Shown: positions 52,809 through 60,697 of the stretch, piece after piece
Position numbering within the stretch: position 1 is the first letter of the stretch
How the letters are laid out: every line of letters begins with the position of its first letter
Assembly (NCBI GenBank): GCA_031655335.1
Contig: CP134226.1
Span: 3,654,001 to 3,718,000, forward strand
Direction: 5' to 3'
DNA from: Thalassospiraceae bacterium LMO-SO8
GTDB lineage: Bacteria; Pseudomonadota; Alphaproteobacteria; Rhodospirillales; Casp-alpha2
DNA: 64,000 nt
Program-made: the position numbers and the translations under genes
The notes under the pieces: generated by a model
Seen by the model: the letters and a program-made list of their open reading frames with translations, nothing else
Database searches by the model: none
What the model was told of the DNA's origin: nothing

Positions 52809-53636
52809 TCAGGTCCCGACCCGGAGCGGGCTGACCAGCCCCCGCAGGGTCGCGATCATGCTGAGCGGCACGATCTTGCCCGTCGCGGGGTTTTCCGCCG
52901 TCGGCTCCCCGGCGATGTTCATTTCGACCCGCACGATATCGGATTCAACGGTGATCCAATGGGTGTTGCGGGTGATCGTCGGATCGGCCCAGACCTCGTA
53001 GCGCGTTTCATCGACGCCCAGCCCCGCCAGGCCCAGGGCGACCGCCACATTGACGTTGGCGGGGAATTTGTCGGCGGCGTCGCGGACCGAACCTTCGAAC
53101 AGCTTTTTCGGCGCGGTCAGCCCCATCAGGTCGATGCCCTGCTCCCGCACCCAGCGGGCCTTCTGGAAGCCTGCGGGCGGCTTGTGGGTGCGCATGACGA
53201 CCGACCGCAGATTGCCTTCGGCGGCGGCGCGCACGGTGTCCAGGCCGACCAGGGCCCCCGTCGGCACGACGATGGTGGCGCCGGTTTCGCGGGCCCGGTC
53301 GACCAGATCCATGTGATGAAGAAGCTGGCTGACCGAAAGCGGCACCAGGATGCGGCCCTGTTCCACGGCCGGGCCGCAGACGTCGAGAAAATGTTCCGGC
53401 GGCGCACATTCGACCACCACGTCGGCGACGGCGGCCAGATCGGCCAGTTCCATCACCTGGGGCGGCGTCTTCAGATGAGCCAGACGGCCGACCGCCCGTT
53501 CCTTGTCGCCGGCCGACACGGCGACCAGTTCCAGGCCCGGTTCTTCCCGGGAATCAAGCCATTCCACCACCGGCAGACCGACGGCGCCCAGGCCGCCCAT
53601 GGCGACCCGCAGGGGGGTATTCTTGGTGTTTTGCAA
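52809..53636 (-). CDS. Aspartate dehydrogenase (NadX-like)
   Basis: 275 residues. An N-terminal NAD motif (VAMGGLGAVGLPVVEWL) and the AspDH-type C-terminal domain with DKFPANVNVAVALGLAGLG, ADPTITRNTHWITVES and VEMNIAGEPTAENPATG. The family oxidises L-aspartate to iminoaspartate for NAD synthesis or acts on related amino acids. The start is a TTG at 53636 with GGAGG at 8-nt spacing; a GTG at 53666 lacks such a site. No nadA/nadC nearby, so the pathway is uncertain. Confidence 0.82.
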   Translation of the reverse strand: MQNTKNTPLRVAMGGLGAVGLPVVEWLDSREEPGLELVAVSAGDKERAVGRLAHLKTPPQVMELADLAAVADVVVECAPPEHFLDVCGPAVEQGRILVPLSVSQLLHHMDLVDRARETGATIVVPTGALVGLDTVRAAAEGNLRSVVMRTHKPPAGFQKARWVREQGIDLMGLTAPKKLFEGSVRDAADKFPANVNVAVALGLAGLGVDETRYEVWADPTITRNTHWITVESDIVRVEMNIAGEPTAENPATGKIVPLSMIATLRGLVSPLRVGT

Positions 53637-53711
53637 TGATGTATCCTCCGCTCCCTTCCTTCTCACAGGGACGGCCTAAAATCAATCTTGGTCACAGGGG
53701 GAATGGCGGGA

Positions 53712-54128
53712 TCAGCCGGCGGCCTTGGTGCGCGGCTGCTCCCGTTGGGTCAGCAGGTCCTGCGACTGGGCTTCCAGGCGGTCCAGCTCGGCCAGGGTCT
53801 CGGCAATGTCTTCCTGCTGAATGCGCAGTTGTTCGCGCCGCAGCTGAAGTTTGCCGATGAACAGCTTGAGCTGCGAAACCTCGCTGGGATCAACGTCGTA
53901 CAGGTCGATCATTTCGCGGATTTCGTCGAGCGAGAAGCCCAGGCGCTTGCCGCGCATGATCAGGCGCAGGCGAACATGGTCGCGGGGGCCGTAGACGCGC
54001 CGCTGGCCGTCCCGCGCCGGAGTCAGCAGCCCCTTGTCCTCGTAGAACCGGATCGCGCGGGTGGTGATCCCGAATTCGCGGGCCAGTTCGGCGATGCCGA
54101 AGGTCGGTTGTGTCTGGTCCAGTGCCAT
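53712..54128 (-). CDS. MerR-family regulator (LiuR-like)
   Basis: 138 residues. An N-terminal MerR winged helix (FGIAELAREFGITTRAIRFYEDKGLL, about 10-35: AREFGITTRAIRFYEDKG) and a long C-terminal coiled coil without cysteine ligands. Length and sequence resemble LiuR-type regulators of branched-chain amino-acid breakdown, but the target set is not adjacent. It is 51 bp after mgtE on the same strand and follows a 16-bp palindrome. Confidence 0.8.
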   Translation of the reverse strand: MALDQTQPTFGIAELAREFGITTRAIRFYEDKGLLTPARDGQRRVYGPRDHVRLRLIMRGKRLGFSLDEIREMIDLYDVDPSEVSQLKLFIGKLQLRREQLRIQQEDIAETLAELDRLEAQSQDLLTQREQPRTKAAG

Positions 54129-54148
54129 GGCCGGAACTGTAGCTAACG

Positions 54149-54164
54149 TTTACGTTAACGTAAA
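54149..54164. promoter_or_regulatory. 16-bp palindrome upstream of the MerR gene
   Basis: Perfect inverted repeat TTTACGTT / AACGTAAA, 21 bp before the MerR start codon and inside the 51-bp gap after mgtE. MerR-type proteins bind such sites in their own promoters, so autoregulation is likely. Identity with the published LiuR motif was not checked. Confidence 0.6.
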
Positions 54165-54179
54165 GTTCGCCGTCGGCGG

Positions 54180-55595
54180 CTAGAGCAGGAACACCGCCGC
54201 CAGCCCCAGGAAGGCGAAGAAACCGACCACGTCCGTCACCGTGGTCAGGAACACCGAGGACGCAATCGCCGGATCGATCCCGAAACGGTCGAGGATAAGC
54301 GGAATCGCGGCCCCGGCCAGGCCCGCGACGATCATGTTGATGATCATCGCCAGGCCGATGATCAGGCCGATCTGCGGCTGCCCGAACCAGAACCAGGCGA
54401 CGGCCCCCGTGATGACGGCGAACAGCACGCCGTTGATGACGCCGACCAGAACTTCCTTGCCGATCACGCGGTAGGCGTTGGTCGCGGTCAGTTCGCGCAT
54501 GGCCATGGCGCGCACGGCCACGGTCAGCGTCTGGGTGCCCGCGTTGCCGCCCATGGAGGCGACGATGGGCATGAGGATGGCGAGCGCCACGATCTGCTCC
54601 AGCGTCGTCGCGAACAGGCCGATGACCAGCGACGCCAGGATCGCCGTGAACAGGTTGACCAGCAGCCAGCGGAACCGCGCCTTGGTCGTGTCGATGGCGG
54701 CGTCGTACAGATCGTCCTCGCCCACGCCGGCCATCGCCAGCATGTCTTCCTCGTGTTCCTCGTGGATGACGTCGACGACGTCATCGATGGTGATGGCGCC
54801 GACCAGGCGCTGCGCCTCGTCGACCACGGGGGCGGACACTAGGTCGCGCTGACGGAACAGGAAGGCGACGTCTTCCTGGTCCATGTTCACGGGGATCAGC
54901 TTGAGCTCCGTCTCCATGATGTCCGAGACCTTCACGGGCCGCTTGGACCGCAGCAGGTGGCTCAGATGGATCGTGCCGACGGGCTTGTGCGTCGGGTCGA
55001 CGACGAAGATGTCGTAGAATGAATCCGGCAGGATGTCGTCGTCGCCTTCCGCCGCCTGGCGCATGAAATCGATGGTCTGGCCCACGGTCCAATGGGTCGG
55101 CACCGTGACGATTTCCCGCTGCATCAGGCGGCCGGCGGATTCCTCGGGATACGACAGGCTTTGTTCGATCAGCCGCCGGTCCGGCGCCGGCATGGCGTCG
55201 AGCACCCTCTGCTGGTCGGGGGCTTCCATCTGGTGGACGATTTCGACCGCGTCGTCGGAATCCAGTTCCTGGACGTGGGCCGCGATCTGCTCCGGGGCCA
55301 TGGCCTCGAAGATTTCCTCGCGCACCGACTCGTCCAGTTCGGCCAGCACGTCGGGCGCCATGTCGGGCCCGATCTCGGTGATCAGCTGTTCGCGGCGGTC
55401 CGGGTTCAGGCGTTCGACGATGTCGGCGACGTCCGCGTAATGCAGACCGTCGACCAGTTCCCTCAGACCGGCCGTATCGCCCGCGTCCAGCGCCGTGATG
55501 ACGGCGGCATCGACCTCGTCGTGCTCGGGCTCGGTCGGCTCCTCGGGCTTGGCCGCGGGCTCCATCTCAAGCGTGTCGTCCGGGCGCTCGCTCAT
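54180..55595 (-). CDS. mgtE: MgtE-type magnesium transporter
   Basis: 471 residues. N-terminal helical superhelix (ADIVERLNPDRREQLITEIG), paired CBS domains (about 155-275; VSAPVVDEAQRLVGAITIDDVVDV), then a five-helix membrane domain with the pore motif LMPIVASMGGNAGTQTL. It is a Mg2+-gated channel in the inner membrane; the cytosolic domains close it when Mg2+ is high. Acidic N-terminal extension of about 30 residues. Its promoter must lie in the spacer toward tRNA-Leu. Confidence 0.95.
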   Translation of the reverse strand: MSERPDDTLEMEPAAKPEEPTEPEHDEVDAAVITALDAGDTAGLRELVDGLHYADVADIVERLNPDRREQLITEIGPDMAPDVLAELDESVREEIFEAMAPEQIAAHVQELDSDDAVEIVHQMEAPDQQRVLDAMPAPDRRLIEQSLSYPEESAGRLMQREIVTVPTHWTVGQTIDFMRQAAEGDDDILPDSFYDIFVVDPTHKPVGTIHLSHLLRSKRPVKVSDIMETELKLIPVNMDQEDVAFLFRQRDLVSAPVVDEAQRLVGAITIDDVVDVIHEEHEEDMLAMAGVGEDDLYDAAIDTTKARFRWLLVNLFTAILASLVIGLFATTLEQIVALAILMPIVASMGGNAGTQTLTVAVRAMAMRELTATNAYRVIGKEVLVGVINGVLFAVITGAVAWFWFGQPQIGLIIGLAMIINMIVAGLAGAAIPLILDRFGIDPAIASSVFLTTVTDVVGFFAFLGLAAVFLL

Positions 55596-55716
55596 GGCGC
55601 GGGTCTCCGATCCAGGGGTCTAGGCTGCCGCAGATGGCGTGATTGCGGGCCCACCGCAGATCGGCCGCGCGAAAGCGACAATAGCCCGAATTCATTACAA
55701 TTTCGCCCGGAAAAGC

Positions 55717-55746
55717 AAAAAACCCGGGCCAGAGCCCGGGTTTTTT
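55717..55746 (-). terminator. Rho-independent terminator after tRNA-Leu
   Basis: A perfect 13-bp inverted repeat AAAAAACCCGGGC / GCCCGGGTTTTTT with a 4-nt loop, so it ends in U-tracts on either strand. It lies 18 bp past the tRNA 3' end on the minus strand. It is the strongest terminator in the window. Confidence 0.9.
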
Positions 55747-55763
55747 CATGCCTATTCAAGGTT

Positions 55764-55850
55764 TGGTGCGGTCGAGAAGACTCGAACTTCCACGGGATCT
55801 CTCCCACAGCGACCTCAACGCTGCGCGTCTACCAATTCCGCCACGACCGC
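55764..55850 (-). tRNA. tRNA-Leu (anticodon GAG)
   Basis: 87-nt class II tRNA with a long variable arm. Acceptor stem GCGGTCG pairs with CGACCGC, the 3' end ACCA is encoded, and GTTCGAGTC forms the T-arm. The anticodon loop TTGAGGT between CAGCG and CGCTG gives anticodon GAG, reading CUC and CUU. A terminator follows. The lipB gene runs on the other strand, starting 111 bp away. Confidence 0.95.
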
Positions 55851-55960
55851 ATTTTTCCTTGCCGCAAGCACGTCACCTGCGAAATACATGGCGGCAGATA
55901 GCAAATCGGCGCACCCATATCAAGCGGAAGCGCGACCACGGCGGAGCAAATAGGAAATTG

Positions 55961-56623
55961 ATGACGGACCAAGGCGTCGAATGGCGGATATCGGACACGC
56001 CCGTGGCCTATGACGAGGCCGTGGCCGTGATGGAGGACCGCGTCGCCGCGATCCGCGCCGGCACCGCGCCGGAAATGGTCTGGCTGCTGGAGCATCCACC
56101 GCTCTACACCGCCGGGACCAGCGCCGATCCGGCCGAGTTGACGGACCCGGACCGCTTTCCCGTCCACAAGACCGGGCGCGGCGGGCGCTACACCTATCAC
56201 GGCCCCGGACAGCGGGTCGGCTACGTGATGCTGGACCTGAAACGGCGCGGCGAGGACGTGCGCGCCTTCGTCTGCGACCTGGAGAACTGGATCATCCGCG
56301 CCCTCGCCCGCTTCAACGTGATCGGCGAGCGGCGCGACGGCCGGGTCGGCATCTGGGTCGCGCGCGGCGCGCCCGGGTCGAAGCTGTACCGCGAGGACAA
56401 GATCGCCGCCATCGGCGTGCGCCTGCGCAAATGGGTGACCTTCCACGGGGTTTCGCTGAACATCGAACCGGATTTGAGCCATTTCGACGGCATCGTCCCC
56501 TGCGGGATCGCGGAGCACGGGGTAACGTCCCTGGTCGACCTGGGGATCACGGCATCCACGCCCGAGGTCGACGTGGTCCTGCGCCAGACCTTCGCCGAGG
56601 TGTTCGGAACCCCTCAAGCCTAA
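55961..56623 (+). CDS. lipB: Octanoyltransferase LipB
   Basis: 220 residues. It transfers octanoyl from acyl carrier protein to lipoyl-dependent enzymes. Family motifs: [18 protein letters not shown] (about 68-85) with the conserved His, [17 protein letters not shown] with the catalytic lysine, and [12 protein letters not shown] with the catalytic cysteine. The ATG at 55961 is used because the earlier open frame runs through the tRNA. The next gene follows 10 bp later. Confidence 0.94.
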   Translation: MTDQGVEWRISDTPVAYDEAVAVMEDRVAAIRAGTAPEMVWLLEHPPLYTAGTSADPAELTDPDRFPVHKTGRGGRYTYHGPGQRVGYVMLDLKRRGEDVRAFVCDLENWIIRALARFNVIGERRDGRVGIWVARGAPGSKLYREDKIAAIGVRLRKWVTFHGVSLNIEPDLSHFDGIVPCGIAEHGVTSLVDLGITASTPEVDVVLRQTFAEVFGTPQA

Positions 56624-56633
56624 GGAGCCAGTT

Positions 56634-57032
56634 TTGCAAAATACTCCCGACAGGGCCGCCGTCGAGGCGGCCGGGCTGGACCTTCTCGACCGCCACATGG
56701 CAGCACTGAACGCCCATGACGCCAAGGCCATGGCGGCCCTGATGCATTATCCCCATCCGCGCCTGGCGGAAGGCAAGGTCACCATCTATGACGGCCCGGA
56801 CGCCAACCCCATGGACCTGTTCGACCGCCTGAAGGCCCAGGACAACTGGCATCACAGCGAATGGAACGAACGCGAACTGATCCAGTTCAACGCCGACAAG
56901 GCCCATTGGCGGCTGGTCTATACCCGCTTCCGCGCCGACGGCAGCGTCATCGGCGTCTATGATTCCCTGTATATCCTGACCCGCCTGGACGGGCGCTGGG
57001 GCATTCAATCACGGTCCAGCTTCGGGCCCTGA
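56634..57032 (+). CDS. NTF2-like (SnoaL-type fold) hypothetical protein
   Basis: 132 residues of a cone-shaped NTF2-like fold: LDLLDRHMAALNAHDAKAMA at the N-terminus and WRLVYTRFRADGSVIGVYDSLYI in the centre. Members bind small ligands or act as isomerases; none can be assigned. It starts with TTG; AAGGAG overlaps the lipB stop at 6-nt spacing, so it is translationally linked to lipB. It converges with the GGDEF gene, 10 bp apart. Confidence 0.7.
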   Translation: MQNTPDRAAVEAAGLDLLDRHMAALNAHDAKAMAALMHYPHPRLAEGKVTIYDGPDANPMDLFDRLKAQDNWHHSEWNERELIQFNADKAHWRLVYTRFRADGSVIGVYDSLYILTRLDGRWGIQSRSSFGP

Positions 57033-57042
57033 CCGGGCACCC

Positions 57043-58704
57043 TCAGGTGTCCTGCGGCGCGTGGGCGACGACCCGGTTGCGCCCGCCCCGCTTGGCTTCG
57101 TACAGCGCGCGGTCGGCATCGTCGAACATCTGTTCCGCCGTCTGACCGGGCGCCCGTTCCGTCACCCCGAAACTGAGCGTCACGGTGAGCGGCCGGCCGT
57201 CGTGCGTCATTCCCATCTGTTCGATTTCCCGGCGCAGCCGCTCGGCCAGTTGGCGGGTTTCCTCAAGGGGGGAGCCGAAGCAGCCCAGGGCGAATTCCTC
57301 GCCGCCGATCCGCGCGTCGAGATCGCCCGAGCGCACATGCGCCCGCAACACGCCGCCGACCCGGCGCAGCACCACGTCCCCCACGGAATGGCCGTGGGTG
57401 TCGTTGATCTGCTTGAAGTTGTCGACGTCGGCGAGGATCAGCGATACCGGCGCGTTCTGCCGCTCCGCGCGGGCGATGTCGCGCCCGAACCCTTCGAAGA
57501 AAGCGCGGCGGTTGGACAGCCCGGTCAGTTCGTCGGTTCGGGCCTCGTCCTCGGCCCGGCGCTTGGCGACTTCGAGTTCCCGCGTGCGGGCCTTGATCTG
57601 CACCCGCAGGCTGGCGATGTGGGAAACCGCCAACAGCGCGAGAAGGACGACGATTCCCGCCGCCAGTTCCGCGCGGTAGCGGTCGATGTATTGCATGATC
57701 TGCCCCCAATCCCCCGACGGGTACATGAACCGGGTCAGATTGACCTGGTCGGACAGCCGGCCCTGCTGTTCGAACACCGCCTGGATCCGGCGCCAGCGTT
57801 CCTCGTTCATGTAGCCGATGGGAACGACGTTGGGCAGGATCAGCTTGGTCAGTTCCAACGCTTCGAATTCCAGGTGCTCGCGGACCTTGTTCTGGGTGTT
57901 GTAGCGCTTAAGGATCACCTCGATCAGTTCGTCCGGGTGGCCGACGGCGTAGCTCCAGCCCTTGAGGGTCGCGGCGCGGAACGCCTCGACCATGTCGGGC
58001 TTCTCGTCGATCAGCTTCTCGTTGGTCAGCAGCACATCGCCGTAGAAGTCGACGCCGTAATCGCGGGGCTGAAAGATTTTGAAGGGTATCTTCCGCTGCG
58101 CCATGAAATAGGGCTCGTTCGTCGTATAGGCGGTGTAGGCGTCGACCCGGCCATCGATCAGCGTGTCGAGCGAGGTGTCGCTGGGCACCAGGTCCAGTTT
58201 CTCGACCGGCAGGCCCGCATTGCGCAACATCGTCGTCAGTTCGGCGTTCATGAAGCCGCCGCCCAGCATCAGCCGCCGGAAACGCAGGTCCTCAAGCGTT
58301 TCGATACCGGTGTCGGCGCGGGTCATCAGGATCGACGGCGAATGCTGGTAGATCGCCGCCAGGGCGACCAGCGGCACGCCGCTCGCGCGGTAGATCAGCG
58401 CCCCCGTGTCGGCGACGGCGAATTCCACGCGGCCCTGCATCAGCTGGTCGATGGGCGTCACGCCGGGCGAATATTCGATCAGGGTCACGTCGAGCCCGGC
58501 GTCGCGATAGAACCCCTTCTCGATCGCCGCGTAGTAGCCGGCGAACTGGAACTGATGGCGCCATTTCAGCTGCACCCGCACCGGGGTCAGGCCGTCGCCG
58601 CGGTTCTCGGCCTGGACGGGTGCCGCCACGCCGATCCATATCCACAGGCCCAGCAGGCAGGCCGCCGTTTTCAGGTTCGCAGACACTCTCGGCAGGGCAT
58701 GCAT
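57043..58704 (-). CDS. Diguanylate cyclase with periplasmic THI5/NMT1-type binding domain
   Basis: 553 residues. A signal peptide (about 1-32) precedes a substrate-binding domain of the NMT1/THI5 type: VQLKWRHQFQFAGYYAAIEK, RVEFAVADTGALIYRA and MLGGGFMNAELTTML. A membrane helix at about 345-365 and a short coil connect to a GGDEF domain with DELTGLSNRRAFFEGF and the active GGEEF near 466. It should make cyclic di-GMP in response to a periplasmic ligand, classically a thiamine-precursor-like or riboflavin-like compound. No EAL domain. Confidence 0.9.
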   Translation of the reverse strand: MHALPRVSANLKTAACLLGLWIWIGVAAPVQAENRGDGLTPVRVQLKWRHQFQFAGYYAAIEKGFYRDAGLDVTLIEYSPGVTPIDQLMQGRVEFAVADTGALIYRASGVPLVALAAIYQHSPSILMTRADTGIETLEDLRFRRLMLGGGFMNAELTTMLRNAGLPVEKLDLVPSDTSLDTLIDGRVDAYTAYTTNEPYFMAQRKIPFKIFQPRDYGVDFYGDVLLTNEKLIDEKPDMVEAFRAATLKGWSYAVGHPDELIEVILKRYNTQNKVREHLEFEALELTKLILPNVVPIGYMNEERWRRIQAVFEQQGRLSDQVNLTRFMYPSGDWGQIMQYIDRYRAELAAGIVVLLALLAVSHIASLRVQIKARTRELEVAKRRAEDEARTDELTGLSNRRAFFEGFGRDIARAERQNAPVSLILADVDNFKQINDTHGHSVGDVVLRRVGGVLRAHVRSGDLDARIGGEEFALGCFGSPLEETRQLAERLRREIEQMGMTHDGRPLTVTLSFGVTERAPGQTAEQMFDDADRALYEAKRGGRNRVVAHAPQDT

Positions 58705-58829
58705 CTCGGTTTCGGCCGTTCGATCTGATCGCGGGCGATGCCACGGCCGACGTGCGCCAGCCGAAGGTTCTAGATAGCAACCTTAGCCCCCTGCCGACAA
58801 CAGGCCGCGGTCCCGCAGCGGCCTACCCG

Positions 58830-59789
58830 CTATTCGAACTCCATCTGCACGAACACCCGCCCGGCGTTGCGGGTCGCCAGCTGCTTGAAGGTGTCGAGAT
58901 GGGCATAGGCCGACTGGTCCACGTAATAGGCGCCCTTCAGGTCGCCGCCGCCATCCAGGTGTTCGCGGATATTGCCCCGCAGATAGACCAGATAGTCGTG
59001 GGTATAGCGCCGCACCTGGGCCATGTTGGTGGGATGGCCGTGGCCGGGGATGACGTAGGTCGCCTTCAGGCCCTCGAACGGCCCTGCCCAGGTTTCGACC
59101 CAGCCCTTGGTGTCCGTGTCGTCGAAGATCGGCGGCATGCGTTCGTGGAACGCCATGTCCCCGGCGATGACCAGAGATTGCCTGGGCAGCCAGACCTGGG
59201 TGTCCCCGGGGCTGTGGGCCGGCCCCAGATGCAGGACCTCGATATGGAAGCCCCCCATCTCGATCACCCGCTTGTCGGTGAAGGTTTCCGTGGGACCGAC
59301 GATCCGCGTGCCCGCGGCCCGTTCCTTCAGCACGCCCTTGGCCGACGCCAGGATTTGCGCGCCGCGCGCCGCGAATTCCTTGGCCGCATCGCCGTGCGCC
59401 AGGATCGGCACCTTCTGCTCGGCCCAATACGAATTGCCCAGCATGGCGTGGCCCTGGCCGTTTTCGTTGATGACCAGTTTCACCGGCTGCGGGGTGATGC
59501 GCTTGATCTCGTCATGCAGGGCCTTGGCCAGAAGGTAGGCCCCGCCGCCGTTGACCACCACGACACCGTCGCCGGTGACGATGAAGCTGAGGTTGTTGTT
59601 ATGGCCCCAGTTTTCGTAAGTCGGCGGCGCCGTGGCGCCGATCGCCGACCACACATGGGGAATGACCTCGACCGGCTTGGCGTAAAGGGCGGAGGCCGGA
59701 TACTGGTCGGCGATGGCTTCGCTGGCCCGCGCGCCGGCGGGTGCCGTCATGCCGAGAATGACCCATATCAATGCGAAGAAACGTTTCAT
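58830..59789 (-). CDS. Metallo-beta-lactamase-fold exported protein with altered metal motif
   Basis: 319 residues with a signal peptide (about 1-22). The MBL fold is recognisable from VWSAIGATAPPTYENWGHNNN, FIVTGDGVVVVNGG, LGPAHSPGDTQVWLP, VIAGDMAFHERMPP and IPGHGHPTNM. The usual HxHxDH site reads N-E-N-G-Q-G-H (108-114): only the last His remains, while later ligands (His in GPAHS, Asp in AGDM, His in PGHGH) are kept. This suggests one metal or a non-canonical site. Divergent from a GlcG/HbpS-like gene. Confidence 0.82.
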   Translation of the reverse strand: MKRFFALIWVILGMTAPAGARASEAIADQYPASALYAKPVEVIPHVWSAIGATAPPTYENWGHNNNLSFIVTGDGVVVVNGGGAYLLAKALHDEIKRITPQPVKLVINENGQGHAMLGNSYWAEQKVPILAHGDAAKEFAARGAQILASAKGVLKERAAGTRIVGPTETFTDKRVIEMGGFHIEVLHLGPAHSPGDTQVWLPRQSLVIAGDMAFHERMPPIFDDTDTKGWVETWAGPFEGLKATYVIPGHGHPTNMAQVRRYTHDYLVYLRGNIREHLDGGGDLKGAYYVDQSAYAHLDTFKQLATRNAGRVFVQMEFE

Positions 59790-59931
59790 GTGGGAATCCT
59801 GTCGTCGTTGCAGGGTGGTGACCCGGTTGGGGATTGCTCAACTATGCGATAACAGTTACATAAAGTCGAATATGAGATTTCGCGCGGATGCCCCCCTGCC
59901 CGCCCGCGCGCCAAACGGGAGGACAACCACC

Positions 59932-60441
59932 ATGAAACAGCTGCATGCCACCCTCGCCGCGGCCGCCCTTGCCGTCGCCGCCCTTGCCGCCCCGCCCGCA
60001 CAGGCCGAGGGCGAGATCATCAAGGTCCGCATCATGTCGTCTGACCTGGCCGCCAAGATCGCCCAAGGCGCCGTCCACGCCTGCCGTGACAAGGGATACC
60101 AGGCCTCGGCCGTGGTGCTGGACCGGGCCGGCAACATGATCGCCGCCCAGCGCGACACCCTGGCCAGCCGTTACACCCTGGAAATCGCGGAGCGCAAGGC
60201 CGGCCTGGTCGTCATGTCCGGCTCCGATTCCGGCGAAATGCGAAAATCCCGGGGCGACATCCGCCCTGAATTGAACCAGATGCGGGGCATTATCGTGATG
60301 GACGGCGGCGTGCAGATCCGCGTTGCCGGCTCCCTCGTGGGGGCTGTCGGCGTGTCCGGCGCGCCGGGCGGCGACATCGACGCGGAATGCGCGCGTAGCG
60401 GCATCGACAAGGTGCGCGATATTCTCGACTTCGCGGATTGA
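59932..60441 (+). CDS. GlcG/HbpS-family periplasmic protein
   Basis: 169 residues. Signal peptide about 1-25, then the GlcG/HbpS fold: AHACRDKGYQASAVVLDRAG-like (seen as VHACRDKGYQASAVVLDRAG), YTLEIAERKAGLVVMSGSD and GGVQIRVAGSLVGAVGVSGA. The family binds heme or small oxidised ligands and often associates with oxidoreductases. GGGAGGA precedes the ATG. It is divergent from the MBL protein across a 142-bp spacer. Partnership is inference from adjacency. Confidence 0.85.
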   Translation: MKQLHATLAAAALAVAALAAPPAQAEGEIIKVRIMSSDLAAKIAQGAVHACRDKGYQASAVVLDRAGNMIAAQRDTLASRYTLEIAERKAGLVVMSGSDSGEMRKSRGDIRPELNQMRGIIVMDGGVQIRVAGSLVGAVGVSGAPGGDIDAECARSGIDKVRDILDFAD

Positions 60442-60448
60442 GCGCTTG

Positions 60449-60460
60449 TCGCGGCCGCGA
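60449..60460 (+). terminator. Short hairpin after the GlcG/HbpS gene
   Basis: TCGCGGCCGCGA is a 12-bp perfect palindrome 7 bp after the stop, followed by AAAATGAC. Too short to be certain; a weak terminator or 3' end. Confidence 0.35.
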
Positions 60461-60473
60461 AAATGACAAAAAC

Positions 60474-60503
60474 CTGACAACAAATCGCGTTTTTTCGTAT
60501 ACA
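60474..60503 (+). promoter_or_regulatory. Candidate promoter of the last chemoreceptor
   Basis: CTGACA (60474-60479) and TATACA (60498-60503) are 18 bp apart, giving a leader of about 190 nt before the ATG at 60698. The 256-bp spacer is AT-rich and contains TGACAA repeated near 60464 and 60474. Consensus match is moderate. Confidence 0.4.
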
Positions 60504-60697
60504 ATTTTATGACAAACTAAATTAGGAAATGACCTTAACTATCTGTTATATATAATTATTTTAATTCATGCGTTCGGTCTGATTTTAAAAGTATGACCAA
60601 CGGCCAGATTTTTCCTTTTAAATAAACGGTGTATTGCCGTCGATTGCTGCGGACCGGGGGGACCGCACGGCATCGTATTTGGAGGAGAGTCCGCACC

